A stretch of 64,000 nucleotides of DNA from Macondimonas sp045864775 (GCA_045864775.1 BTVR01000001.1:744001-808000); one strand, 5' to 3'. Positions 17,526-26,839 are shown, counted from the first letter of the stretch. Numbers and translations: made by a program. The notes: a model not told the origin generated them from the sequence alone.

Positions 17526-18065
17526 TCAGAGCGGCGGCAGGACCAGCAGGCCCGCGATGCTCGCCCGCATCAGCGCCGCGAGCGTCTTGCCATCGACGAC
17601 CTCCCCGGCCCGGATCATGGCGGCAAGCTCGGCCGGCGTGCGCCAATGCACTTCCAGATGTTCGTCGGCATCCGGTTGCGCTGCGCCGGGAATGAGATCG
17701 CGGGCGCAGAACAGATGGATGACCTCGTCGCAAAAGGCCGGGCTGGGCCAGATCGGACCGAGGGCGTCCCACAGCCGGGCGGTCAATCCCGTTTCCTCGG
17801 CCAGTTCGCGCCGCGCCGTCGCCTCCGGGGTTTCGTCACCGTCGCGTTTGCCGGCGGGGATTTCCCACATCCACGCGCCCATGCCCGGCCGAAACTGGCG
17901 CAACAGGCACAGCCGGCCCGCGCTGTCGATTGCGACCGCCGCGGCGGCGCCCGGATGCGCGACCCAGTCGAGCTGGACGGAGCGGCCGTCTGGCAACGCG
18001 AAGGCGCGGGTCGCAAACCGCAGGAATCGACCTTCGATCACAGGAGCCGGGCTTTCGTCGGCCAT
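17526..18065 (-). CDS. Nudix hydrolase, ADP-ribose pyrophosphatase type
   Basis: 179 residues. The Nudix box is complete: the glycine of PAGKRDGDE, seven residues, then RELAEETGL (residues ~70-92). The upstream segment LLRQFRPGMGAWMWEIPAG matches the ADP-ribose pyrophosphatase (NudF-like) subgroup, which hydrolyses ADP-ribose to AMP and ribose 5-phosphate with Mg. It is divergent from the thioesterase gene, across an AT-rich 87-base promoter region. Other nucleoside-diphosphate-X substrates are possible. Confidence 0.87.
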   Translation of the reverse strand: MADESPAPVIEGRFLRFATRAFALPDGRSVQLDWVAHPGAAAAVAIDSAGRLCLLRQFRPGMGAWMWEIPAGKRDGDETPEATARRELAEETGLTARLWDALGPIWPSPAFCDEVIHLFCARDLIPGAAQPDADEHLEVHWRTPAELAAMIRAGEVVDGKTLAALMRASIAGLLVLPPL

Positions 18066-18088
18066 GGAACCTCTCCGCTTCGTGGCGC

Positions 18089-18160
18089 TTTCATCGACAT
18101 GGATCCGCTTTTATAATTTTTATGACTTTATTTTCTACCATGAAATTAAACAATGCTTGA
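18089..18160 (+). promoter_or_regulatory. AT-rich promoter region and six-codon leader ORF before the thioesterase gene
   Basis: A perfect sigma-70 -10 box TATAAT lies at 18112-18117 with a weak -35 (TTTCAT, 18089-18094) 17 bases upstream. Downstream, ATG at 18140 opens a six-codon frame (MKLNNA) whose TGA at 18158-18160 overlaps the thioesterase ATG at 18153 in another frame, and no strong ribosome site precedes either. The leader frame could couple translation or be chance. Confidence 0.45.
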
Positions 18161-19052
18161 AACCAACCTGATCCAACAGCGCTACGGCGCAGACGCGTGG
18201 GGACATCGCCTGGGCGTCGAGCCGGTGGCATGGGAAACGCCCGGCACGCGCCTGCGCGTCGAGTTGCCCTATCGCCCCACCAACATGAACATGACCGGCC
18301 GCACGCACGGCGGCATCTTGGCCAGCTTTCTGCACGACGCGGCCAAGCTGCTGGTGTTCGGCCAAGCCGACAGCGAAAACGCGGCGCTGCCGCAGACGCT
18401 GGATTTCCAGATCGCCTATCTCGCCGCGGGAGGCCGCGAGACCCTGACCGCCGTGGCCGAACTGTCCCGGCGCACGCGGGAGTTCAGCTTCGTGTTCGTC
18501 GAGGCGCGCAACACGGCCGGCGAGGGCATCGCCCGCGCCCAGGTGCTGCTGCGCAATGCGCCGACTGGCGCCGCCGTCACCCACCCCAATCAGCCGCAGG
18601 ACCCGTTCGCGGCACTGCTCCAGCCCTCGGACGCGGCGCTGGCCCGTTTCGCGCCCATGGTGAAACTGTTCAACCAGGCCATGGGCCGGGCGCATCCCGG
18701 CTGCAGCACCGAATGGATGGGCGACGGGCTGTGCCTGATGCGCCAGAGCGATATCCCGGAGCACCAGGATTGGGCCGGCCAGATCTCGCCGGGCCAGATT
18801 CTCACCCTGCTCGACAATACCGGCGGCGGCGCGGGCTGCTCGCTGGCGAGCGATCTGGGCATGGCCGTCACCCTCAGCATCCAGACCGCGTTCTGCGAGC
18901 CGGCGGCGGGTGAGGCGCTCGCGGCCCATGCCGCCAGCCTGCGCCGCGAGGACGGATTGACCCACAATCTGGTGCAGATCTTCGGCGCCGACAGTCTGCG
19001 CCTCAAGGCCTTCGGCACCATGACGCACCTCGTCAGGCCCAGCAAACGCTAG
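18153..19052 (+). CDS. Double-hotdog acyl-CoA thioesterase-like protein
   Basis: 299 residues that appear to contain two PaaI-like hotdog domains. The first (~residues 15-130) has NMTGRTHGGILASFLHDAA with the HGG turn at residues 52-54; the second (~residues 165-295) has ISPGQILTLLDNTGGGAG and a matching strand pattern. Tandem hotdogs of this kind hydrolyse acyl-CoA thioesters. The second copy lacks the HGG motif, so one site per chain may be active. The promoter region upstream is unusually AT-rich for this genome, and the LrgA-like gene follows seven bases downstream. Confidence 0.7.
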   Translation: MLETNLIQQRYGADAWGHRLGVEPVAWETPGTRLRVELPYRPTNMNMTGRTHGGILASFLHDAAKLLVFGQADSENAALPQTLDFQIAYLAAGGRETLTAVAELSRRTREFSFVFVEARNTAGEGIARAQVLLRNAPTGAAVTHPNQPQDPFAALLQPSDAALARFAPMVKLFNQAMGRAHPGCSTEWMGDGLCLMRQSDIPEHQDWAGQISPGQILTLLDNTGGGAGCSLASDLGMAVTLSIQTAFCEPAAGEALAAHAASLRREDGLTHNLVQIFGADSLRLKAFGTMTHLVRPSKR

Positions 19053-19059
19053 CCGATCC

Positions 19060-19401
19060 ATGGACGGCCTGGCTGCGCTGATCACCCTGCTGGGTTTCAC
19101 GCTGGCGGGACAGGTACTCGCTCATCTGAGCGGTTTACCCATCCCGGGCCCCGTGCTGGGGATGGCCCTGCTGCTCGCGGTTCTCATGATCCGCGGGCGC
19201 GTATCGGCCGAGTTGGAGCGTGTGAGCGCGCTCACCCAGCGCCACCTGTCGCTGCTTTTCGTGCCCGCAGGGGTCGGCCTGATGACGCACGCCGCCGCCC
19301 TGCGCGCCGAAGGTGTCCCGCTCCTGATCACCCTCATCGCCAGCACCGCGCTCGCCCTCGGGGCGACTGCGCTTATCCTGCAACGGCTGCGGCGCGGGTG
19401 A
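19060..19401 (+). CDS. LrgA/CidA family holin-like membrane protein
   Basis: 113 residues with four hydrophobic segments. The N-terminal part LSGLPIPGPVLGMALLLAVL is the signature of LrgA/CidA (PIPGxxxGM), and LLFVPAGVGLM is also typical. In Staphylococcus these proteins modulate murein hydrolase activity; in proteobacteria and chloroplasts the A/B pair has also been tied to glycolate or pyruvate transport. Its stop overlaps the lrgB-like GTG start by four bases (19398-19401), so the two are coupled. Placement upstream of pyruvate dehydrogenase is compatible with a pyruvate link but does not prove it. Confidence 0.88.
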   Translation: MDGLAALITLLGFTLAGQVLAHLSGLPIPGPVLGMALLLAVLMIRGRVSAELERVSALTQRHLSLLFVPAGVGLMTHAAALRAEGVPLLITLIASTALALGATALILQRLRRG

Positions 19402-20129
19402 TCGGCCTGACGGCGCTCTGGACCTGGCTGTGGGCGACCCCCGCCACGGCCGTGCCGACGGCGCTGCTGCTCACCCTCGGTTGCTACGTCCTCGCGCTTG
19501 GGCTTTATCAGCGCACCGGCCGACCCGCGCTGCTCCACCCGGCCATCACCGCCATGTTCGCCATCATGGCCGTGCTGATCACGGGCGAGATCGACTACGA
19601 CCGCTATTTCGACGGCGCAGCGTTCATCCACTTCATGCTGGGGCCCGCGACCGTCTCGCTCGCGGTGCCGCTCTATCGCAATCTGGCGCATGTCCGGCGC
19701 CTCGGATCGGCCCTGGCCCTGGCGCTCGTTGCCGGCGCCACACTGGCCGTCGGCACCGCCTGGGCCCTCGGGCGCATGCTCCATCTGTCCGACCTCACGC
19801 TGCGCTCGCTGCTGCCCAAATCGGTGACCACGCCCATCGCGATGGGGCTGGCCGAAACCCTCGGCGGATCGCCCTCCCTGGCCGCCGGCATCGTGCTGGT
19901 CACGGGCGTCATCGGTTGCCTGTGCGCGCCCATCGTCTATGGGGTGCTGCGCATCCGCGACCCCGCCGTGGAGGGGTTTGCACTGGGCGTCGCGGCCCAC
20001 GGCTTCGGCACCGCGAAGGCCTTCGAAATCAGTCCGCTGGCCGGTGCGTTTGCCTCACTGGGCCTCGGTCTGACGGGTCTGCTGACCGCGCTGGCGCTGC
20101 CCTGGATCGCCCGGGCGATGGGACTGTGA
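19398..20129 (+). CDS. LrgB/CidB family membrane protein
   Basis: 243 residues with about seven membrane segments. The diagnostic central motif LLPKSVTTPIAMGLAETLGG (~residues 136-155) and the late HGFGTAKAFE are those of LrgB/YohK proteins. It starts with GTG at 19398, overlapping the LrgA-like stop as GTGA. The pair probably forms one membrane complex whose substrate or role (pyruvate/glycolate transport or control of autolysis) is not decided by sequence. aceE begins 103 bases downstream on the same strand. Confidence 0.9.
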   Translation: MIGLTALWTWLWATPATAVPTALLLTLGCYVLALGLYQRTGRPALLHPAITAMFAIMAVLITGEIDYDRYFDGAAFIHFMLGPATVSLAVPLYRNLAHVRRLGSALALALVAGATLAVGTAWALGRMLHLSDLTLRSLLPKSVTTPIAMGLAETLGGSPSLAAGIVLVTGVIGCLCAPIVYGVLRIRDPAVEGFALGVAAHGFGTAKAFEISPLAGAFASLGLGLTGLLTALALPWIARAMGL

Positions 20130-20232
20130 AGCGCCCTTTGCGCTGGCAATCGCAGCGAGCCAAGGGTTACTATCGGCGGTAACCCGCCTCTGGGGACCGC
20201 CCCCGCCGCTCAATGGATGTGAAGGAGACGCC

Positions 20233-22887
20233 ATGGCCACCCCCGCCGATGTGGACGCTCAGGAAACCCGGGAATGGCTGGACGCCCTCAACGCGGTGAT
20301 CGAGCGGGAAGGCCCGGAACGCGCCCATTTCCTGCTCGAGGCCCTGATCGATCAGGCGCGCCGATCCGGCGCCCATATTCCGTACAATCCGAACACGGCC
20401 TACCTCAACACCATCGCCCCCTCCGAGGAACAGCGCAGCCCCGGCGATGCCGACATGGAGTGGCGCATCCGTTCGCTGGTGCGCTGGAATGCCCTGGCCA
20501 TGGTCATCAAGGCCAACAAGGTCAATCACGGCATCGGCGGCCACATCGCCAGCTTCGCCTCCGCCGCCACGCTCTACGACGTCGGCTTCAACCATTTCTT
20601 TCATGCGCCCACCGACGATCACGGGGGCGACCTGCTGTACATCCAGGGTCACTGCACACCCGGCGTCTATGCCCGCGCCTACCTTGAATACCGCCTGCAC
20701 AAGGAACATCTGCACCGCTTCCGGCAGGAAGCGCTGGCGCCCGGCCTGTCGTCCTATCCCCATCCGCGCCTGATGCCGGGCTTCTGGCAGTTTCCCACCG
20801 TCTCCATGGGCCTGGGACCGATCATGGGCATCTACCAGGCCCGGTTCATGAAGTACCTGCAGCATCGGGACCTCGCACGCACCGACAACCGCAAGGTCTG
20901 GGTGTTCTGCGGCGACGGCGAGATGGACGAACCGGAATCCATGGGCGCCATCGGCCTCGCCGGCCGCGAGAAGCTCGACAACCTGATCTTCGTCGTCAAC
21001 TGCAACCTGCAGCGGCTCGATGGGCCGGTGCGCGGCAACGGCAAGATCATCCAGGAACTCGAAGGCGATTTTCGCGGCGCTGGCTGGAACGTCATCAAGG
21101 TCATCTGGGGCTCCTACTGGGACCCGCTCATCGCCGCCGACACCAAGGGCCTGCTGCGCCGGCGCATGGAAGAGGCGGTGGACGGCGAGTACCAGAACTA
21201 CAAGGCCAAGGGCGGCGCCTACACGCGCGAACACTTTTTCGGCAAATACCCCGAGCTGAAGGCCATGGTCTCGCGCATGACCGATCAGGACATCTGGCGG
21301 CTCAACCGCGGCGGCCACGACCCGCACAAGATCTACGCCGCCTACGCCGCCGCCGTGGCCCACACCGGTCAACCCACGGTGATCCTGGCCAAGACGGTCA
21401 AGGGCTATGGCATGGGCGAGGCCGGCGAGGGACAGAACATCACCCACCAGCAGAAAAAGGTGGGCGAGGAGGCGCTGAAAGTCTTCCGCGACCGCTTCAA
21501 CATTCCCATTTCGGACGCCGAGATCGGCGACGCGCCCTTCTACCGCCCGCCGCCGGACAGCCCGGAGGTCACCTACCTGCAGGAACGACGTCGCGCGCTC
21601 GGCGGCTATCTGCCCGCACGCCGCCGCGAAAGCGAAACCCTCGTCGTGCCGCCGCTGAGCGTCTTCGAAAGCATGACCAAGGGCACCGACGGCCGCGAGA
21701 TGTCCACCACCACGGCCTTCGTGCGCATGCTGACGGTGCTCACGCGCGACAAGGCGATCGGCTCGCGCGTGGTCCCCATCGTGCCCGACGAGGCGCGCAC
21801 CTTCGGCATGGAAGGGCTGTTCCGCCAGATCGGCATCTACTCCCCCGTCGGCCAGCTCTACGCGCCCCAGGACGCCGACCAGCTCGCCTACTACCGCGAG
21901 GACATCAAGGGCCAGATCCTGGAAGAAGGCATCACCGAGGCCGGCGCCTTCTCCTCCTGGCTGGCCGCGGCCACCGCCTACAGCAACCATGCCCTGGGCA
22001 TGATCCCCTTCTTCATCTTCTATTCCATGTTCGGCTTCCAGCGCATCGGCGACCTCATCTGGGCCGCCGGCGACAGCCGGGCGCGGGGCTTCCTGCTGGG
22101 GGGCACCGCCGGGCGCACCACGCTCGCCGGCGAGGGCCTGCAACATCAGGACGGCCACAGCCATATCCTGGCCCTGACGCATCCCAACTGTGTGGCCTAC
22201 GACCCCTGCTATGCCTACGAGCTGGCCGTGATCCTGCACGCGGGCATGCGGCGCATGGTCGAGGAGCAGGAGGACGTCTTTTATTACATCACCGTGATGA
22301 ACGAGAACTACGCCCATCCGCCGCTGCCGGATGGCGCGGTCGAAGGCATCGTCAAGGGGCTCTATCGCCGGCGCGCCAGCGGTCACGAGGGCCCGCGCGT
22401 GCAGCTGCTGGGCTCGGGCACCATCCTGCGTGAAGTGGAGCGCGCGGCATCGATCCTCGAGGAGCGCTATGGCGTCGCGGCCGATGTCTGGAGCGCCACC
22501 AGCTTCACCGAGCTGGCGCGCGAAGGCATGGCCATCGAGCGCTGGAACCTGCTGCACCCGGGCGAGCCGCCGCGCACCAGCTACGTCGATGCCTGCCTGA
22601 ACGGCACCGCCGGCCCGGTGGTCGCGGCGACCGATTACATGCGCAGCTACGCTGAACAGATCCGGCCCTATGTCTCGCGCCGCTACCGAGTGCTGGGCAC
22701 CGACGGCTATGGCCGCTCGGACACGCGCGAAGCCCTGCGGACCTTCTTCGAGGTGACGGCGGAACACGTCGCCTTCGCCGCGCTCAAATCCCTGGCCGAT
22801 GAGGGCGCCATTCCCGTGGAGCGGGTGACGCAGGCCGTGACCGAACTTGGCATCGAACCGGAAAAACCCGCTCCCTGGACCGTCTAG
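20233..22887 (+). CDS. aceE: Pyruvate dehydrogenase E1 component, homodimeric
   Basis: 884 residues, the usual size of the homodimeric AceE. The thiamine-diphosphate motif begins CGDGEMDEPES near residue 227 and closes with NLIFVVNCNLQRLDGPVRGN around residue 258; the early FNHFFHAP and QGHCTPG motifs and the late EGLQHQDGHSH are also AceE signatures. It decarboxylates pyruvate and acetylates the lipoyl group of AceF. It is the first gene of the aceE-aceF-lpdA operon, with ribosome site AAGGAG eight bases before ATG. The following gene starts 26 bases after the stop. Confidence 0.98.
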   Translation: MATPADVDAQETREWLDALNAVIEREGPERAHFLLEALIDQARRSGAHIPYNPNTAYLNTIAPSEEQRSPGDADMEWRIRSLVRWNALAMVIKANKVNHGIGGHIASFASAATLYDVGFNHFFHAPTDDHGGDLLYIQGHCTPGVYARAYLEYRLHKEHLHRFRQEALAPGLSSYPHPRLMPGFWQFPTVSMGLGPIMGIYQARFMKYLQHRDLARTDNRKVWVFCGDGEMDEPESMGAIGLAGREKLDNLIFVVNCNLQRLDGPVRGNGKIIQELEGDFRGAGWNVIKVIWGSYWDPLIAADTKGLLRRRMEEAVDGEYQNYKAKGGAYTREHFFGKYPELKAMVSRMTDQDIWRLNRGGHDPHKIYAAYAAAVAHTGQPTVILAKTVKGYGMGEAGEGQNITHQQKKVGEEALKVFRDRFNIPISDAEIGDAPFYRPPPDSPEVTYLQERRRALGGYLPARRRESETLVVPPLSVFESMTKGTDGREMSTTTAFVRMLTVLTRDKAIGSRVVPIVPDEARTFGMEGLFRQIGIYSPVGQLYAPQDADQLAYYREDIKGQILEEGITEAGAFSSWLAAATAYSNHALGMIPFFIFYSMFGFQRIGDLIWAAGDSRARGFLLGGTAGRTTLAGEGLQHQDGHSHILALTHPNCVAYDPCYAYELAVILHAGMRRMVEEQEDVFYYITVMNENYAHPPLPDGAVEGIVKGLYRRRASGHEGPRVQLLGSGTILREVERAASILEERYGVAADVWSATSFTELAREGMAIERWNLLHPGEPPRTSYVDACLNGTAGPVVAATDYMRSYAEQIRPYVSRRYRVLGTDGYGRSDTREALRTFFEVTAEHVAFAALKSLADEGAIPVERVTQAVTELGIEPEKPAPWTV

Positions 22888-22913
22888 ACCCCCGCACCCC
22901 GAGGAGACCGCCC

Positions 22914-24350
22914 GTGGCCCAGACCCAGGATGTGAACGTTCCCGACATCGGGGATTTCGAGAACGTCGACGTGGTGGACGTGCTGGTCAAGCCCGGCGAT
23001 GTCGTCGCGGCGGAACAACCGCTGATCACGCTGGAGAGCGAAAAAGCGGCGCTGGACGTGCCGGCGCCGGGGCCCGGCACGGTGCGCGAGGTGCTGGTGA
23101 AGGTCGGCGACAAGGTCTCCCAAGGCACGCCGATCGTGCGTCTGGAAGCGGCCGGTGCGGAGGCATCCGCGGCGCCCAGCCAGTCCGAACCGGAGGACCG
23201 GGACACGGCGGAGGCGCCTGCAAAAAAGGACGCCGGCGCGGCCGATACCGATGCCGCCCCGGCGGATCAGGGTAAAGCCGAGCCCCGGGCGGACCAGGCC
23301 GGCGCGCGGCCGGCCACGGTCGATCAGGGCTCCACCTTGAGTCCGAGCGTGGACGCGCCGCGCCCGAGCGCGGGATCGGACAAGGCCGTGCCCCCGCCGG
23401 GACCCGCGGCCGCGCCCGCCACCGGCCACCCCGAGCCCGACCGGGCGCAGGCGTTCCTGCCCCACGCCAGCCCCTCGGTGCGCAAGTTCGCCCGCGAACT
23501 GGGGGTCGATCTGGCGCAGGTGCCCGGCACCGGACCCAAGCAGCGCATCCTGCGCGATGACGTCGCCGCCTACGTGCGCCAGCAACTGACCGAAACGGCG
23601 CAGCGCGGCGCCATCCCGCCCATTCCCGCCGTCGATTTCAGCCGGTTCGGCCCCATCGAGCGCCGGCCGCTGTCGCGCGTGCAGCGCCGCTCCGGCCCGA
23701 ACCTGCACCGCAGCTGGCTGAACATTCCGCACGTCACGCAATTCGACGAGGCCGACATCACCGAACTGGAGGATTTCCGCAAGGCGAATCAGGCGCGCGC
23801 CGAAAAGCGCGGCGTCAAGCTGACCCTGCTGGCCTTCCTGCTGGACGCCTGCGCCCACGCCCTGCAAGAGTTTCCCGCCGTCAACGCCTCGCTGGACCCC
23901 GACGGGGAGCATCTCATCCTCAAGCAATACATCCACATCGGTGTCGCCGTGGACACGCCGGACGGGCTGATGGTGCCGGTGGTGCGCGACGTCGACAAGA
24001 AAGGCGTGTTCGATCTGGCGAGCGAAGTCGCCGAACTGGCCGAACAGACGCGCACCCGCAAGCTGAAACCCGACCGCCTGCAGGGCGCGAGCTTTTCCAT
24101 CTCCAGCCTGGGCGGCATCGGCGGTACGGCGTTCACGCCCATCATCAACGCCCCGGAAGTCGCCATCCTCGGCGTCTCGCACGCACGCATGCAGCCGGTC
24201 TACCACGAGGAGACGAACGGCTTCGTGCCGCGCCTGATGCTGCCCCTGTCCTTTTCCTACGACCACCGCGTCATCGACGGCGCCGAGGCCGCGCGCTTCA
24301 CGCGCTTTTTGAGCGAAATGCTCTCCGACATTCGCCGTCTCCTGCTGTAA
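22914..24350 (+). CDS. aceF: Dihydrolipoyllysine acetyltransferase, pyruvate dehydrogenase E2
   Basis: 478 residues starting at GTG with GAGGAG upstream. One lipoyl domain (residues ~5-78) has the modified lysine in ESEKAALD (K44). A long Ala/Pro/Asp-rich hinge follows (~80-180), then the peripheral subunit-binding domain (PSVRKFARELGVDL, ~183-220) and the catalytic domain ending with YDHRVIDGAEAARF, in which H451 and D455 are the active-site pair. It carries a single lipoyl domain where E. coli has three. Its lipoyl domain is nearly the same as that of the next gene product. Confidence 0.97.
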   Translation: MAQTQDVNVPDIGDFENVDVVDVLVKPGDVVAAEQPLITLESEKAALDVPAPGPGTVREVLVKVGDKVSQGTPIVRLEAAGAEASAAPSQSEPEDRDTAEAPAKKDAGAADTDAAPADQGKAEPRADQAGARPATVDQGSTLSPSVDAPRPSAGSDKAVPPPGPAAAPATGHPEPDRAQAFLPHASPSVRKFARELGVDLAQVPGTGPKQRILRDDVAAYVRQQLTETAQRGAIPPIPAVDFSRFGPIERRPLSRVQRRSGPNLHRSWLNIPHVTQFDEADITELEDFRKANQARAEKRGVKLTLLAFLLDACAHALQEFPAVNASLDPDGEHLILKQYIHIGVAVDTPDGLMVPVVRDVDKKGVFDLASEVAELAEQTRTRKLKPDRLQGASFSISSLGGIGGTAFTPIINAPEVAILGVSHARMQPVYHEETNGFVPRLMLPLSFSYDHRVIDGAEAARFTRFLSEMLSDIRRLLL

Positions 24351-24397
24351 ACCGTTTGGCCGCAGCCGCCTCGCGCGGCGCACCCGTGGAGTGATGC

Positions 24398-26251
24398 ATG
24401 AGCCAGAACCGCGAAATCAAGGTGCCCGACATCGGGGATTTCGAGCAGGTCGACGTGGTCGACGTGCTGGTCAAGCCCGGCGATACGGTCGTCGCCGAGC
24501 AGCCGCTGATCACGCTGGAAAGCGAAAAGGCGGCGCTGGACGTGCCCGCGCCCGAGGCCGGAACGGTGCGCGAGGTGCTGGTCAAGGTGGGCGACAAGGT
24601 TTCCGAGGGCACGCCGATCGTCCTGCTGGAAGGCCAGGCGCAGCGTGGCGCCGAGGATGCCGGCGATGCTCCGGATCGGCCCGCGCCAGCGAACCGCGAA
24701 GACACCGCCGCCGCGACCCCGGCCGAAGCGGCGCCCGGCAACGGCGATGGCGCCGCCGCAGAACGGCACGCCGCGCCCGCCTCGCCGGCCCCGGCGCCCG
24801 AACCCGCGGCGCCACGGGCCACCGCCGCCCGGACTCAGCCCAGCGGTGCCGGTCGATCGCTGCTGGTCATCGGCGGCGGACCGGGCGGCTACACCGCGGC
24901 CTTTCGCGCCGCCGATCTGGGCATGCGGGTCACGCTCATCGAACGCGACGCCACCCTGGGCGGCGTGTGCCTCAACGTGGGCTGCATCCCCTCCAAGGCG
25001 CTGCTGCATGCCGCCGAGGTGGTGACCCAGGCCCAGGCCATGGCGGCGCACGGCATCCGCTTCGGCGCGCCGGACATCGACCTCGCGGCCCTGCGCGCCT
25101 GGAAAGACGGGGTGGTCGGGCGGCTCACCGGCGGACTGACCCAGCTCGCCAAGCAAAGGCAGGTCGAGGTCATCCGCGCCGAGGCGCGCTTCGTCGATGC
25201 CCACACGGTCACGCTCACCGGCGGCGGGGGCGAACGCACGCTCGCCTTCGAACAGGCCGTCATCGCCTGCGGCTCGCGCCCGGTCGTGCTGCCCTTCCTG
25301 CCCGACGACCCCCGCGTCATGGATTCCACCGCCGCGCTCACCGTGCCGGAGATTCCGGGGCGGCTGCTGATCATCGGCGGCGGCATCATCGGCCTCGAGA
25401 TGGCAACCTTCTACAGCGCGCTGGGCAGCCGGGTCACGGTGGTGGAAATGGCGCCGCAGCTCGTGGCCGGCGCCGACGCCGATCTGGTGCGCGTGCTGCA
25501 AAAGACGCTCACCAAGAAGCTGGAAGCGCTCTATCTCGGCACCAAGGTCACGGCCGTGACGGCGACTCCCGAAGGCCTAGACGTGCGATTCGAGGGGAGC
25601 GAGGCCCCGGCCCAGGACCGGTTCGATCGCCTCCTGGTCGCCGTCGGCCGCCTCCCCAACGGCAAGCTGCTGAACGTGGAGGCGGCCGGTCTCGCGCTGG
25701 ATGAGCGCGGCTTCATTCCCGTGGATGAGCGCATGCGCACCACGCAGGGGCATCTGTTCGCCATCGGCGACTGCGTGCCCGGCCCCATGCTGGCGCACAA
25801 GGCCACCCACGAGGCCAAGGTCGCCGCCGAGGTCGCGGCCGGCGAGAAATCGGCCTTCATCGCCCGCGTGATTCCGTCGGTCGCCTACTGCGACCCTGAG
25901 CTCGCGTGGTGCGGCCTCACCGAAACCGAGGCCAAGGCCCAGGGCCGCGAGATCGGCAAGGGCGTCTTTCCCTGGGCCGCGAGCGGCCGGGCGCTGGGCA
26001 TGGGGCGCGAGGACGGCCTGACCAAGCTGATCTTCGACGCCAGGAATGGCCGCGTGCTGGGCGGCGGCATCGTGGGACCGCATGCCGGCGACCTCGTCGC
26101 CGAACTGGCGCTGGCGGTGGAAATGGGCGCCGACGCCGAGGACATCGGCCTCACCATCCATGCCCATCCCACGCTGTCGGAAACGCTCGCCTTCGCCGCC
26201 GAATCCTACGCCGGCACCATCACCGACCTCATGCCGCCGCGCCGGCGCTGA
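24398..26251 (+). CDS. lpdA: Dihydrolipoyl dehydrogenase with N-terminal lipoyl domain, E3
   Basis: 617 residues, longer than a plain E3 (~470) because of an N-terminal lipoyl domain (residues ~5-78, lysine 44) and an Ala/Pro hinge (~80-150). The flavoprotein part begins LLVIGGGPGGYTAAF, has the redox disulfide in GGVCLNVGCIPSK (~residues 190-200), a second dinucleotide motif IIGGGIIGLEMA and the C-terminal HAHPTLSE catalytic pair. It reoxidises dihydrolipoamide with NAD. E3 subunits with a lipoyl domain are known in Neisseria and several beta/gammaproteobacteria. The gene follows aceF after 47 bases. Confidence 0.97.
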   Translation: MSQNREIKVPDIGDFEQVDVVDVLVKPGDTVVAEQPLITLESEKAALDVPAPEAGTVREVLVKVGDKVSEGTPIVLLEGQAQRGAEDAGDAPDRPAPANREDTAAATPAEAAPGNGDGAAAERHAAPASPAPAPEPAAPRATAARTQPSGAGRSLLVIGGGPGGYTAAFRAADLGMRVTLIERDATLGGVCLNVGCIPSKALLHAAEVVTQAQAMAAHGIRFGAPDIDLAALRAWKDGVVGRLTGGLTQLAKQRQVEVIRAEARFVDAHTVTLTGGGGERTLAFEQAVIACGSRPVVLPFLPDDPRVMDSTAALTVPEIPGRLLIIGGGIIGLEMATFYSALGSRVTVVEMAPQLVAGADADLVRVLQKTLTKKLEALYLGTKVTAVTATPEGLDVRFEGSEAPAQDRFDRLLVAVGRLPNGKLLNVEAAGLALDERGFIPVDERMRTTQGHLFAIGDCVPGPMLAHKATHEAKVAAEVAAGEKSAFIARVIPSVAYCDPELAWCGLTETEAKAQGREIGKGVFPWAASGRALGMGREDGLTKLIFDARNGRVLGGGIVGPHAGDLVAELALAVEMGADAEDIGLTIHAHPTLSETLAFAAESYAGTITDLMPPRRR

Positions 26252-26327
26252 ACCCGTCGCGGCACTTTTCGGCGCCGGCGCGCTCCCATAGAGAGGCGCA
26301 GCCGCGCCGTCGTCCGAGGAGGTTCCA

Positions 26328-26831
26328 ATGAAAGCACTCATGATCAGCGCCGACCGCTTCGAGGACACCGAGCTCTTGGTGCCCCTGTACCGGCTGCAGG
26401 AGGAGCACATCGAAGTCGACATCGCCTCGCTCCAGGCAGGCCCCATCACCGGCTTGCATGGCTACAGGGTCGAGGCCGATCGCGCGCTCGAGGACGTCGA
26501 CCCGACCGCCTACGACCTGCTCGTCCTGCCGGGCGGCAAGGCCCCGGCCGCGCTGCGCGAGCACGCCGCCGCCCTCTCCATCGCCGGGCATTTCTTCGCG
26601 GAGAAAAAACCGGTGGCGGCCATCTGTCATGGGCCGCAGATTCTGGCCGCCGCGGACGTGCTGCAGGGCATGCAGCTGACCTGCGTGGCCTCGGTGGCGG
26701 CCGAAGTCGAGGCCGCCGGAGCGGACTACGTCGATCGGGAGGTGGTGGTGGATGCCAATCTCATCACCTCGCGCACGCCGGGCGATCTGCCGGCCTTCCT
26801 GCGCGAGACGATGCGGGCCATCCGGCCCTGA
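26328..26831 (+). CDS. DJ-1/PfpI family protein (YhbO-like)
   Basis: 167 residues. The nucleophile elbow AAICHGPQ places cysteine 100 followed by histidine 101, and an acidic partner is available in FEDTE (E12-E15 region), the arrangement of the DJ-1/PfpI superfamily. The late SVAAEVEAAGADYVDREVVVD and ITSRTPGDLPAF match PfpI/YhbO proteins, described as deglycases or stress-protective hydrolases. It has AGGAGG before its ATG and is followed by a strong hairpin; the neighbour downstream is convergent. The in-vivo substrate is not known. Confidence 0.9.
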   Translation: MKALMISADRFEDTELLVPLYRLQEEHIEVDIASLQAGPITGLHGYRVEADRALEDVDPTAYDLLVLPGGKAPAALREHAAALSIAGHFFAEKKPVAAICHGPQILAAADVLQGMQLTCVASVAAEVEAAGADYVDREVVVDANLITSRTPGDLPAFLRETMRAIRP

Positions 26832-26839
26832 GGAGAGAA

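Noticed and set aside
20170..22767. 865-codon open frame antisense to aceE
   Set aside because: It mirrors a certain gene in GC-rich DNA, where third-position G/C keeps the opposite strand open; the product is a His/Gly/Asp-rich composition without domains.
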